Assembly (NCBI RefSeq): GCF_900129725.1
Contig: NZ_FQWQ01000003.1
Span: forward strand, 1,108,091-1,172,090
Direction of reading: 5' to 3'
DNA: 64,000 nt
Source of the DNA: Chryseolinea serpens
Lineage (GTDB): Bacteria; Bacteroidota; Bacteroidia; Cytophagales; Cyclobacteriaceae
A program made the translations under genes and the position numbers. Of the stretch, positions 38,798 to 47,315 are shown in pieces. The notes beneath the pieces are model-generated. The model was not told the origin of the DNA and did no database searches. It saw only the letters and a program-made list of their open reading frames with translations. Numbering within the stretch: position 1 is the stretch's first letter; each line of letters starts with the position of its first letter.

Positions 38798-38915
38798 GAG
38801 CCAGAATCCAGGAGCCAGGAGCCAGAGTTGGAGTTCAGTTGTCAGGAGCAGACAGTAGCCAGTCCGTAGCCAGGAGTTAGAATTTAGAAAAGTCATAAAT
38901 CCAGAATCCGGGAGT
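38798..38915 (-). repeat. CTGGCTCCTG-family repeats, inverted orientation (site B)
   Basis: Starting at the stop codon of the AUR1-like gene the given strand reads GGAGCCAGAATCCAGGAGCC and similar units (CAGGAGCCAG, GTAGCCAGGAGTTAG, CCAGAATCCGGGAG) for about 120 bases. These are the reverse complement of the units at the other three sites. The array ends about 140 bases before the start of the broken four-helix-bundle gene. Confidence 0.7.
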
Positions 38916-39058
38916 GAGTGCGGGTGTGTGAATAGGCAATTAGGGAGCTTAATTGAGGAGAGTATGTTGGTTTGCTGGAATGTGGTGGCTAAATTGTTTT
39001 TTGGTGGAGGCGAGTGTTGTTGATTGATTTGTTGTCTGGAATTTTAAAATCGTTGGGT

Positions 39059-39423
39059 ATGGATGCATCGAGGAATTTTCGGGACTTGGTGGTTTGGCAA
39101 AAGGCGCATGCGTTTGTGTTGGGGGTTTATCGTCTGACGAAAAGCTTTCCAAAGGATGAGCGATACGGTTAACATCACAATTCCGGAGGGCCGGTGTTTC
39201 CATTGCAGCCAACATTGCCGAGGGATTTGTGAAACGCTCCAGACTCGAAAAAATCAGGATGCTCAACATCGCCCAAGCGTCACTCGAAGAATGCAAATAC
39301 TACCTCATTCTTTCCAAGGACCTATCCTACGGCTCGAACCCCTCGCTAGAACCCCTCTCCCAAGAAATAAGCAAAATCCTAACGGCCTACATCAAATCCC
39401 TCGAACTAAATTCCAAACCCTAA
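39059..39423 (+). pseudogene. 23S-rRNA-IVP-like four-helix-bundle protein, frameshifted
   Basis: ATG 39059 opens MDASRNFRDLVVWQKAHAFV ... PKDERYG and stops at TAA 39170. If one T is added in GGTTAACATCA the frame continues as LTSQFRRAGVSIAANIAEGF and on through LNIAQASLEECKYYLILSKD to the stop at 39423, giving the whole ~121-residue four-helix-bundle family (named after proteins encoded in 23S rRNA intervening sequences). In this family the two parts are one chain, so a single-base deletion near 39168 inactivated it, unless it is a sequence error. The gene is embedded between oppositely oriented repeat arrays. Confidence 0.82.
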
Positions 39424-39426
39424 CCA

Positions 39427-39448
39427 CCGGATCTTAAATCCGGATTTT
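39427..39448 (+). terminator. Short hairpin after the four-helix-bundle gene
   Basis: CCGGAT (39427-39432) pairs with ATCCGG (39438-39443) across five bases and is followed by ATTTTAA, four bases after the stop. It is a small but plausible terminator; it also shares words with the adjacent repeat array. Confidence 0.4.
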
Positions 39449-39459
39449 AACATTCTCAA

Positions 39460-39773
39460 TTCAGATCTAAATTCTGGATTCTAACTCCCGAGAAAAATGG
39501 ATTGCAAAAACTCCTGGGTCCGAAAAAAAGAAAATTCTGACTCCTGAGGTCCCGGCTGCTGGAAATGCCGAGAAGAAGCCACTGGCTCCCCGAATACCGA
39601 GAAAGCGTCTGGTCCGAAGTCCGAGAATTAAGATTTTGTCTACTTGATGCTGGCCACTGGAATGCCAAGAAGAACGCTTTTGGCTCCTGACGGCTGGAAT
39701 GCCGAGAATAAGCTCCTGACTACTGAATTCCAACTCCTGGCTTCTGGCTCCTGGCTCCTGGCTCCTGAATTCT
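39460..39773 (+). repeat. CTGGCTCCTG-family repeats (site C)
   Basis: About 310 bases of imperfect units: CTGGATTCTAACTCCCGAG at the left, several GGCTGGAATGCCGAGAA and ACTGGAATGCCAAGAA words in the middle, and CTGGCTTCTGGCTCCTGG runs at the right end. The left edge mirrors the end of site B (CCAGAATCCGGGAG), so sites B and C form a long imperfect inverted repeat around the four-helix-bundle gene. The right edge runs into the coding end of the TetR gene. Confidence 0.68.
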
Positions 39774-40379
39774 CCCCCCCGATTTGATCCCGTGACATAT
39801 CAAATCCAAAATCACCTCCAACCGGTCACCCATTTTCTTTATGCGACAATCCTCCAGCAACCCCATCTCAATGCCTCGCGTAGCGCTCAGCATAATATGA
39901 CTCAGATCGTCCAAATCCTGGTCCGTGATGCGTTTGAATTCGTGGTTGTTGATGCCGAACACGAGGATGTCGCGCAGCAGTTCCAGCTCCTGCGCCTCGA
40001 AATTTTTCTTCAGGCCCTTGATCAATTGGGGGTTCTCGGAGATCTCGCCGAAGACGATGCCATAGAGGTTGGCCTTTTGATTGATCGCCCTGATCTTGCT
40101 GATGGTGAACATGCGCAGTTTTTCTTCTGCGGTACAGGCCTTCTCCACGGCGGCTTTCACCAGGCTGAAGACCTCCTGCATGTCTTCGCGGATCACGGCG
40201 TCGAAGATCTCGTCTTTGCTTTCGTAGTAATAGTATAACGTGCTCTTTCCCTTTCCCACGGCCTTGGCTATGTCTTCCATGGTGGTTTTGAAAAGGCCAA
40301 AGCGCTGGAATAGGGTTCGGGAAGCTTTGAGGACTTCCACGCGTATAAGTTCATCTTTGGAGAGGATGACGACGCTCAT
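39720..40379 (-). CDS. TetR/AcrR-family transcriptional regulator with repeat-encoded tail
   Basis: A 219-residue repressor. The N-terminal HTH is FKTTMEDIAKAVGKGKSTLY followed by YYYESKDEIFDAV, the classical TetR signature; the remaining helices form the ligand and dimer domain. The expected end is near ICHGIKSGG at residue ~202. The last 17 residues (RIQEPGARSQKPGVGIQ) are a translation of the CTGGCTCCTG repeat array, which has replaced the native stop and supplies a TAG at 39722-39720. No target gene is obvious; a small lipoprotein gene is divergent. Confidence 0.9.
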   Translation of the reverse strand: MSVVILSKDELIRVEVLKASRTLFQRFGLFKTTMEDIAKAVGKGKSTLYYYYESKDEIFDAVIREDMQEVFSLVKAAVEKACTAEEKLRMFTISKIRAINQKANLYGIVFGEISENPQLIKGLKKNFEAQELELLRDILVFGINNHEFKRITDQDLDDLSHIMLSATRGIEMGLLEDCRIKKMGDRLEVILDLICHGIKSGGRIQEPGARSQKPGVGIQ

Positions 40380-40607
40380 CTAATTTTTGACCAATTTCGT
40401 TTTGGAGTCTAAAATTACGATAAATATACTAGAGGAGGAAGGGTTTGTACCATTTGTACCGGGAAAGATCGTTTGAGAAAATCGGGTTTCGTTTGACTGG
40501 CCATCCCAATTCAGGAACGGTGGAATACGAGGACGTGGAGGTGCTGGAAGTTTCGGGTTCTCGGTATATTTACGGGGAAAGAAAAATGTATCCCTGTGAA
40601 AAGTGAG

Positions 40608-41081
40608 ATGTACTGTTTGCGTGCCGCGACCACCTTCGTCCTGAAACTGTCGCTTTGTGTTGTCTGGGTGGCTGCCTGTAAGCCGGAAAGCAAATCCACG
40701 TTCACCGATACGAAGGCCGTGCCGAAGGAGTATGCCACCACGTTCAAGCTTCGCCCTTGCGAGGTGATGATCGTTGAGGACTACGGGAAACTGTCGGATG
40801 CCAGCGATAACACGCCCCCCAAGGCCATACGGGAGGTGCGCGACGAAGCCACCCTCCACCAGATCCTCACCCTCGCCGCGGCGCTTCCCGACGAAGGGCA
40901 GATCATGAAAAAGATGGCCGGCGATGTGCCGCTCTTGCGGACCACGCTGATGTATGCGGACGACACCATTTTCTTCGACTACTACAACGCCTCCGTGAAA
41001 ACCCCGAGTACTTCTTTTTACGCCAATCCTCCACAGGAAGAGAAGGCCTTGTACGAGCTGTTGCAGTCGTTGATAAAGTGA
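40608..41081 (+). CDS. Small lipoprotein of unknown function
   Basis: I do not recognise the family. The 157-residue product from ATG 40608 has a signal with lipobox WVAAC. The mature part is about 130 residues with the segments YATTFKLRPCEVMIVEDYGK and EATLHQILTLAAALPDEGQI and ends with EKALYELLQSLIK, an alpha/beta pattern without catalytic signature. It lies divergent to the TetR gene and about 190 bases before the Cache-HAMP-GAF gene. Confidence 0.6.
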   Translation: MYCLRAATTFVLKLSLCVVWVAACKPESKSTFTDTKAVPKEYATTFKLRPCEVMIVEDYGKLSDASDNTPPKAIREVRDEATLHQILTLAAALPDEGQIMKKMAGDVPLLRTTLMYADDTIFFDYYNASVKTPSTSFYANPPQEEKALYELLQSLIK

Positions 41082-41270
41082 AAATAAGCCGGAGAACAAA
41101 CCGTTGAAGTGCTGATGTAGATTGAATGCGTGGACAATTTTGGGTCTAACCCACTGTCTTCCACCTACATGCTAATATCAACCTTTCACTAACCCGGAGC
41201 ACCCACCTGATAATCGGGGAGCGGTCCGGTTCTGGCAATGTGGAAATTTGCACCTCAACTACCCCCGGAT

Positions 41271-43028
41271 ATGAAATTAAGACAAAAGATCACCCTCCTG
41301 ATCAGCCTTGCTCTGCTGGTGCCTACCGTCGTCATCAGCACGGTGGCTATCTACAAGATCAAAAGCAAAGCCAGCCGCGACATCGCGAGCTATCACGATG
41401 AGGAGTTTGCCCAGCTTAAAGTCTATCTGAAGCACATTACCGACATCGCTTATGGCGTGATCGAGACGCAACACAAAGCGCTCGCCGATTCCATCGCCCG
41501 CCACAACCAGCATGCCGACTCAACCCAGGCCAAGCTGTCGATGACGCCGGCCATGATGGAACAGACCTTGCAAGAGTTGGCGGCCATCCGCTTCGACAAC
41601 GGCGAGGGCTATTTCTGGGTGACCGACAACAAACTTCCGTTCCCCACCATGCTGATGCATGCCGAAAAGAAAGAACTGAAAGGCAAGACGCTGGACGATC
41701 CCAAACACAACGTGGAAAAGGAAAAGGGCCGCAACATCTACCAGGTTCGCGCCGAGCGTGCCAATGCCGATGGCGATGCCTTTGTAGAATATATCATGAA
41801 AAAGCCCGGTTCGCAGGAGGTGGTGAACAAGATTTCCTACTCCCGTTTATATAAGCCCCTCGGCTGGATCGTGTCCACCGGGTTTTATACCGACGCCATC
41901 GATCAGGCGGTCGCCGCAAAAAAAGCAGAGTCCAATCAGCAAGTAGGACAGATGGTTTTCTTTATCCTCGCCCTGGCCGCCCTCATCCTGGCCGTTGGCT
42001 TGACCGTGTCCATCTACTTCAGCAAGGCGCTGACCACCGCGATCCTCAACATCAAAGACACGCTCGAGCAACTGGCACAAGGACGCCGGGTGGAACAAGT
42101 GAACGTGCACCGAAGCGATGAGATCGGCTCGATGACGCACTCCCTGAATGCGCTCGTGGTCGGCTTGTCGACCTATACTTCGTTTGCCAAAGAGATCGGC
42201 GAGGGCAACTTGCAGCAGAGCTTCACGCCCCTGAGCCAGCAGGATATTCTCGGCAATGAATTGTTGTCGATGCGCAACAACCTGAAAAAGGCAGCCGACG
42301 AAAAAGCCATCCGCGATTGGGCCAACGAAGGTCTGGCCTCGCTGGGCGATGTGCTGCGCCGCAACAACACCAACACCCAGGAGCTTGCTACCGAGACGCT
42401 GAGAGAGTTGGTGAAGTACATGAACATGAACCAGGCGGCGCTCTTCATGATGGAGGAAGGATCGGGCGAAAACGATCAGTACTTACAGCTCGTGGCGGCC
42501 TACGCCTATGAGCGAAGAAAATATTTGCAGAAGACCATCGCCGTGGGCGAGGGCATGGTGGGTCAGTGTGTGCTGGAGCGCGGCACCATTCACTTGCGGG
42601 AAGTGCCCGAGGAGTATGTCAACATCACGTCGGGCCTGGGCAATGCCGTGCCACGCACGTTGTTGATCATGCCGTTGATCTATAACGAAGTGGTGTACGG
42701 TGTTCTGGAGATGGCCTCCTTCCGCGAATTCGGAGATCACGAGATCGCCTTCCTGGAAAAGATCGCCCAAAGCATTGCGGGCACCATCGCCAGCGTGCAA
42801 ACCAACGAGCGCACCAAAAAATTATTGGAACAAAGTCAGCAGATGTCGGAGGAGATGAAAGCGCAGGAAGAAGAACTGCGCCAAAACCAGGAAGAGCTTC
42901 AGGCTACTTCCGAGCAAATGCGTCGCCGGCAAGTGGAGTTGGAAAAAGAGAACGAGCGTTTGAAAGACGAACTTCGTTCGTCGGGGAATGACTTCCAGAA
43001 ACAAAATACAGCTTTTCAAACCGTATGA
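41271..43028 (+). CDS. Cache-HAMP-GAF-coiled-coil sensor protein without output domain
   Basis: A 585-residue membrane sensor from ATG 41271. A transmembrane helix (ITLLISLALLVPTVVISTVA) is followed by a periplasmic single-Cache domain with the landmark NGEGYFWVTDNKLPFPTMLM and KPLGWIVSTGFYTD. A second membrane helix near 225-250 leads to HAMP (TLEQLAQGRRVEQVNVHRSD), a second HAMP-like helix, a GAF domain (ELVKYMNMNQAALFMMEEGS through AFLEKIAQSIAGTIASV) and a ~65-residue Glu/Gln-rich coiled coil. Hybrid kinases in Bacteroidota have this layout followed by a histidine kinase; here the chain ends after the coiled coil. Its stop overlaps the next gene's start (ATGA). Confidence 0.85.
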   Translation: MKLRQKITLLISLALLVPTVVISTVAIYKIKSKASRDIASYHDEEFAQLKVYLKHITDIAYGVIETQHKALADSIARHNQHADSTQAKLSMTPAMMEQTLQELAAIRFDNGEGYFWVTDNKLPFPTMLMHAEKKELKGKTLDDPKHNVEKEKGRNIYQVRAERANADGDAFVEYIMKKPGSQEVVNKISYSRLYKPLGWIVSTGFYTDAIDQAVAAKKAESNQQVGQMVFFILALAALILAVGLTVSIYFSKALTTAILNIKDTLEQLAQGRRVEQVNVHRSDEIGSMTHSLNALVVGLSTYTSFAKEIGEGNLQQSFTPLSQQDILGNELLSMRNNLKKAADEKAIRDWANEGLASLGDVLRRNNTNTQELATETLRELVKYMNMNQAALFMMEEGSGENDQYLQLVAAYAYERRKYLQKTIAVGEGMVGQCVLERGTIHLREVPEEYVNITSGLGNAVPRTLLIMPLIYNEVVYGVLEMASFREFGDHEIAFLEKIAQSIAGTIASVQTNERTKKLLEQSQQMSEEMKAQEEELRQNQEELQATSEQMRRRQVELEKENERLKDELRSSGNDFQKQNTAFQTV

Positions 43029-44254
43029 TCACACACTACATTTCACGCCCGCGGCTTTTTGTGCTGGCAAGCTTTTTCCTGCTGACATCCCTTCCGGCCC
43101 TGGCGCAGGAAAAATATTGGGTGAAGCCGGACAGTCTTTTCAAGTACGTGCAGCCTTCGGCCAGCTTGCAATTTTGGGGAACCTATACGTCGGGCGAGAA
43201 AGCCCAGTTCGCAGCAAACGGTCCGTTGGAGGCAGCGCAAAATCGCGTGAGCTTTATGGCGCGCCGTGCGCGTCTGGGGTTTAGCGGGAAGCCCTACAAG
43301 GGCTTGAGCTATGCCGTGATGATCCAATACGACAACCTGGGCAAAGACAAACTCAGCGGCGTGCGAGGCGCTACCAACACCGGAACGCTCGGCATCCTGG
43401 ACGCCTATGTGACGTGGCGCTTTACCAAAAATGAGATGGGGGCGATCACGGTGGGTTACTTCCAACCGCAGATCAGCCGCGAATGTATTACCGGCGACTT
43501 GCTGGTGAACTCGTTCGATAAATCCGTTTCACAAACCTATATCCGTCAACACATGGATGGCAAAAGCTACGGGCGGGCTACGGGTTTGAACATCGGCGGC
43601 CAAAAAAACTCAGGGACCTTTTCGTTCGGCTATAACGTAGGGGTGTTCAACAACGTGACCACCGCTGCCGACCCGAAGAGCTTTCCCGAAAGCTCGGGTA
43701 AATATTGGTCTCCACTGACGGTGGAGCGCCTGACCTTCACCATTGGCGATGCTGAAAAGAAGACCTACTCGATCAACTACGATGCAAACAACTATTACGG
43801 CAAACGCAACGGCGTGACGTTCGCCTTCTTCGGCTCGCAACAGGGGCGTACGGATATTTTTCAAAACAACCACGTGAACGGCTTTGACGTGCTCTTCAAT
43901 TTCAAAAACCTGAACCTCGACGGCGAATGGTCATGGCTCGAACGCAAGGCTGAAGGCCAAACCTTTCGCGGCCAGACGGGGCACGTTCGCGCGGGATATA
44001 ACATCGTGGTATCCGAAAAGTATTTCCTGGAGCCGTGCTTTATGTTGACCGACTACAGCGGCAATAGCAGTGGATCGGTCAACGGCAGCGACCGTTTGTA
44101 TGATGCCGGAGTGAACTGGTATCTCAATAAAAAGAATTGCAAGCTGAGCGTCCATTACATTGTGCAGGAAGGTGCGGGTGTCAATGGGTATACGGATGGG
44201 GTTACGTTTCAGAAAGGAAACTATGCCGGGGCTTCGTTTGTGTTGATGATTTAG
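43025..44254 (+). CDS. Outer-membrane porin (OprO/OprP-like)
   Basis: A 409-residue secreted beta-barrel protein with a signal peptide ending LPALAQ. FMARRARLGFSGKPYKGLSY, LGILDAYVTWRF and GAITVGYFQPQISRE are typical of phosphate-selective porin O/P family barrels, as is the ending GASFVLMI. The start codon overlaps the stop of the Cache-GAF sensor gene, so the two are translationally coupled; a link between sensing and passage of a small anion or organic acid is plausible but not shown. Confidence 0.75.
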   Translation: MITHYISRPRLFVLASFFLLTSLPALAQEKYWVKPDSLFKYVQPSASLQFWGTYTSGEKAQFAANGPLEAAQNRVSFMARRARLGFSGKPYKGLSYAVMIQYDNLGKDKLSGVRGATNTGTLGILDAYVTWRFTKNEMGAITVGYFQPQISRECITGDLLVNSFDKSVSQTYIRQHMDGKSYGRATGLNIGGQKNSGTFSFGYNVGVFNNVTTAADPKSFPESSGKYWSPLTVERLTFTIGDAEKKTYSINYDANNYYGKRNGVTFAFFGSQQGRTDIFQNNHVNGFDVLFNFKNLNLDGEWSWLERKAEGQTFRGQTGHVRAGYNIVVSEKYFLEPCFMLTDYSGNSSGSVNGSDRLYDAGVNWYLNKKNCKLSVHYIVQEGAGVNGYTDGVTFQKGNYAGASFVLMI

Positions 44255-44478
44255 GTTGAGAGGATAGAAAAAATATTAGGGTTAGGGTTAAAACGTTAGG
44301 CGTTATTTTGTTTTGGGTTGTGGGACTGACTGTAGCTTACGCGGCAGAAGGTCCCTTTTTTTTCCGGTGGCTACGCGCCGTGCGGATTACGGCGGATGGT
44401 TTGTGAGACGACAAGCTCATTATCGATTTTTTTTTCGGATATTTCGAACGATCCAAATTCCACTGATAGCAACCCTCT

Positions 44479-46605
44479 ATGATTTTGAAACGTTTCTTCT
44501 TGATTTTTTTCCTACTCTCATTTCAAACGGCCTGCTCTCAAAGCACGCCCGTGGGCGTGGCCCCTTCGGCCGTGGAAATTACACCGCACATAATGAGTTT
44601 TGGAGTTGCCATCGATGTTTCGGTGAGCAAATCCGGGAAGGATATAGCCATCGCTTCAAAGGAAGGGATCATCTCCATTTTCCGGACACCGGAAGAGATT
44701 GCATCCGGGCAGTGTCTGTTTGAATATCCGAAGCAGGTTGAAAAATTCTATTATCAGTTGCCCGCCAAGATCCTGTTGTTCGCCAACGACGAGCAAAATA
44801 TTCTGGTGCTATCACCGAAAGGCAATATCGACCTACGGGATAAACGGTCGGGAGATCTGACGGGCAAGATCAACATTCCCGGCGAGAGGATCACGGCGCT
44901 CGAATTTGACCGAAAGCGGCGCTATCTTTTAGTGGGAACGGAAAAAGGAAAAATACAGCTTATGGATCCAGACCGTTACACCGTCGTCAAGCGATTCAAT
45001 GTTCCCGGCAAAGAGATCATCAGCCTGGCCGCCAATGACAAGACTTTGCTGTGTGGCGATCAGGAGAACAACATCCACGTGATCGACATGGCCACAGGCA
45101 AAATCACGAGGGTGTTGAAAGGGCATCGTTCCTGGGCCTACAGCCTTGATATTTCTATGGATGGCAAATATGCTGTCTCCGGAGCCCCGCGTAACCGCGA
45201 ACGCACCTTGTTTGGAGAGGCGCTGCTGTGGGATTTGAGCAACGGTCAGATCATCTATCGTTCGCAGCAACAATACCTCCAGGTGCTTCGTACAAAATTT
45301 ACAGCAGATGATACCCGGATCGTCATTGGCCACTTGTACGGACTTGCCGTGCACAGTACGGACGGAAAATTGATAAAGTCCATCGAACCATTCGAGGGGC
45401 ATGATATCTTTTTTGATTTCATCCCAGGTTCAAATGCATTCGCAGCGTCGACCGCCGATTATGGATTCGACACCAGATCGATAAAGATCATTCATGCCGA
45501 AACGTTATCGGTAGGGCAGACCATTGCCAGCACGGCTGCCCCGATCTGGAACATGCGGATGAGCCCGGACGGTAGTAGGTTTATATTCAATCAGGATCAG
45601 GCGTTGAAATCATTCAACCTTTCAACCGACGAGATCAATGATCTATCGCCAATAGCATGGGCCAATTCGTCTCTTGGTTTTTCTCCGGATGATAAATTTA
45701 TCTTCTTTCAGAAAAGGGCGCCCGACGACCAGCGGAAAACAAATTGGATGGTCATGGATCTCGCTTCAGGAGAAATTGTGGCCAGTCGCCCGGTGAATTC
45801 GAACCTGGTGACACCACAGTGTATAGGCCCCGATTTGCAGTATGCCGGGTACAAGTTTTATGACGAGGACCAGAAGAAAGCGATCTTTCAGGTTGTGGAT
45901 GACAAGATGAATCCTGTTCAAAAAATCGCGGTGAACGGTTTGGGCTATTCAGGGTATGAATTTACGCCGGTCCCGCGCACCATTCTTGAAAGTTCCGAGA
46001 ATCAAATGCTTCGCCTTATCTCGTTGGAGGATACTTCTCATTACGCCACTTTTCGAGGCTTCAAAAAACTGGGCTTTGATGGCAATTCCATGATCGTATA
46101 CGAAACGGCCACCAGGAGTGTGAAGTGGGTGAGCTGCACAACATTCAAAACCGAGCGTGAAATAGGCGTGGATGATCTGGATCCCGTGAAGGCGGTTGTT
46201 AGTCCAGGGAAAGATCAGATCCTCTTTTGGGGTGGCCTTACCGTGCAGATCTACGATATTCAAAAAAAAGAACACGTCAAAACGATAAAGCTTCAAGCCC
46301 GGTACGCAGAAGGAACCTTGGAGGATTTCTTGTGGTCGCCCAACGGCAAAACTTTTGTGATCTGTTCCAGAAACGGAGTGATAGAATTCCTTGACAGCAG
46401 CACAGGATCTTCCAAGGCGATGCTATTTGCAAAACACCTGCAAAGCAATGACTACATTCTCATGACCAATGATTTGGACTGGACGGGCACTTCGAATGGA
46501 ATTGCTTATATGGTCGGCGTCAGAGAAGATGGAGAATTCATAGCCCCGAAAGAGCTTGCCGGGCACCAAACGAAGCAACTCCTGAAAGCGATGTTGTTAG
46601 ATTGA
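44479..46605 (+). CDS. WD40-like beta-propeller lipoprotein
   Basis: A 708-residue protein with a signal that ends FQTAC. The body consists of repeated beta-sheet blades: SKSGKDIAIASKEGIISIFR, FDRKRRYLLVGTEKGKIQLM, GHRSWAYSLDISMDGKYAVS, MSPDGSRFIFNQDQALKSFN and LWSPNGKTFVICSRNGVIEF, fitting one or two seven-bladed propellers. Propellers of this kind act as protein-interaction platforms; no enzymatic motif is seen. It has a monocistronic setting, with about 220 bases of gene-free sequence upstream. Confidence 0.75.
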   Translation: MILKRFFLIFFLLSFQTACSQSTPVGVAPSAVEITPHIMSFGVAIDVSVSKSGKDIAIASKEGIISIFRTPEEIASGQCLFEYPKQVEKFYYQLPAKILLFANDEQNILVLSPKGNIDLRDKRSGDLTGKINIPGERITALEFDRKRRYLLVGTEKGKIQLMDPDRYTVVKRFNVPGKEIISLAANDKTLLCGDQENNIHVIDMATGKITRVLKGHRSWAYSLDISMDGKYAVSGAPRNRERTLFGEALLWDLSNGQIIYRSQQQYLQVLRTKFTADDTRIVIGHLYGLAVHSTDGKLIKSIEPFEGHDIFFDFIPGSNAFAASTADYGFDTRSIKIIHAETLSVGQTIASTAAPIWNMRMSPDGSRFIFNQDQALKSFNLSTDEINDLSPIAWANSSLGFSPDDKFIFFQKRAPDDQRKTNWMVMDLASGEIVASRPVNSNLVTPQCIGPDLQYAGYKFYDEDQKKAIFQVVDDKMNPVQKIAVNGLGYSGYEFTPVPRTILESSENQMLRLISLEDTSHYATFRGFKKLGFDGNSMIVYETATRSVKWVSCTTFKTEREIGVDDLDPVKAVVSPGKDQILFWGGLTVQIYDIQKKEHVKTIKLQARYAEGTLEDFLWSPNGKTFVICSRNGVIEFLDSSTGSSKAMLFAKHLQSNDYILMTNDLDWTGTSNGIAYMVGVREDGEFIAPKELAGHQTKQLLKAMLLD

Positions 46606-46650
46606 TCCTGCCCGCGTTCATCGATTTTACCGCTGGTTTTTACGTTGCAC

Positions 46651-47259
46651 TTATACAATGATTCTGAAGGTGAGATTGACCCGTGACTTTAACGGGGAGG
46701 AGGACTTGGCGATGCGATGCTCCCAATGTTGTTGCAAATCACCTTTCATGAGCAGCATCGAACCGTTTTCAAGGCGCACGGCAAACTTGCGATCGTGATC
46801 TCGCTTGTGGCGGATGTCGAACCGTCGCACCTGGCCGAAGCTGACGGAGGCGATGATGGGTTGTTTGCCTAATTCGGTTTCATTGTCGCTGTGCCAGGCC
46901 ACGGAGTCGTTGCCGTCGCGGTAGTAGTTGAGGAGCACGCTGTTGAAGCTGACGTGGGAGAGAGGTTCGATGCGGGCTTTGATGGCCAGCAGCTCGGGCG
47001 TCCAGGGAAGGGGTTGAAACCGTGTGCCGGTGTAGGCGTAGTTCTTGCCCGTGTCGCCAAACCAGGCGGTGAGGCGCGGGGTGATGATCGGCTTGCCATA
47101 CATCACGACCGTGCGTTGTTCCCAGGGAATGGTGGCGATGAATTTTTGGAGGTAGTGTGCGCTTTCCGTTTCGGAGAAAAGCTGGGGAGTGTAGGCCAGG
47201 AGGTCTTCGGGCAGACCGGTGCTCACCCCGCTTTCGCCAAACATGTTCAGTTGGTCCAT
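46651..47259 (-). CDS. AlkB-family 2-oxoglutarate/Fe(II)-dependent dioxygenase
   Basis: A 202-residue protein resembling the ALKBH2-like branch, which directly reverses alkylation damage on DNA/RNA bases by oxidative demethylation. Iron ligands are H123 and D125 (AWHSDNE) and H181 (QQHWEHRI); R193 and R199 in RVNLTFR bind 2-oxoglutarate; the substrate-lid part is TAWFGDTGKNYAYTGTRFQP. Length and all key residues are intact. The gene is monocistronic and opposite in orientation to the preceding lipoprotein gene. Confidence 0.93.
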   Translation of the reverse strand: MDQLNMFGESGVSTGLPEDLLAYTPQLFSETESAHYLQKFIATIPWEQRTVVMYGKPIITPRLTAWFGDTGKNYAYTGTRFQPLPWTPELLAIKARIEPLSHVSFNSVLLNYYRDGNDSVAWHSDNETELGKQPIIASVSFGQVRRFDIRHKRDHDRKFAVRLENGSMLLMKGDLQQHWEHRIAKSSSPLKSRVNLTFRIIV

Positions 47260-47315
47260 CCCAGGTTAACCGAAAATGCGGGAAATTGGTTACAGGTTTC
47301 TGCGAAGAATTAAGA

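Noticed and set aside
38798-39773. CRISPR-like array
   Set aside because: Units are degenerate, 7-20 bases, with no regular unique spacers and no cas genes nearby.
40380-41099. 239-codon minus-strand frame
   Set aside because: It opposes the small lipoprotein gene, which has a proper lipobox; the minus product has no recognisable pattern.
44276-44290. Telomere-like TTAGGGTTAGGG word
   Set aside because: Only two copies inside an ordinary intergenic stretch; chance occurrence.
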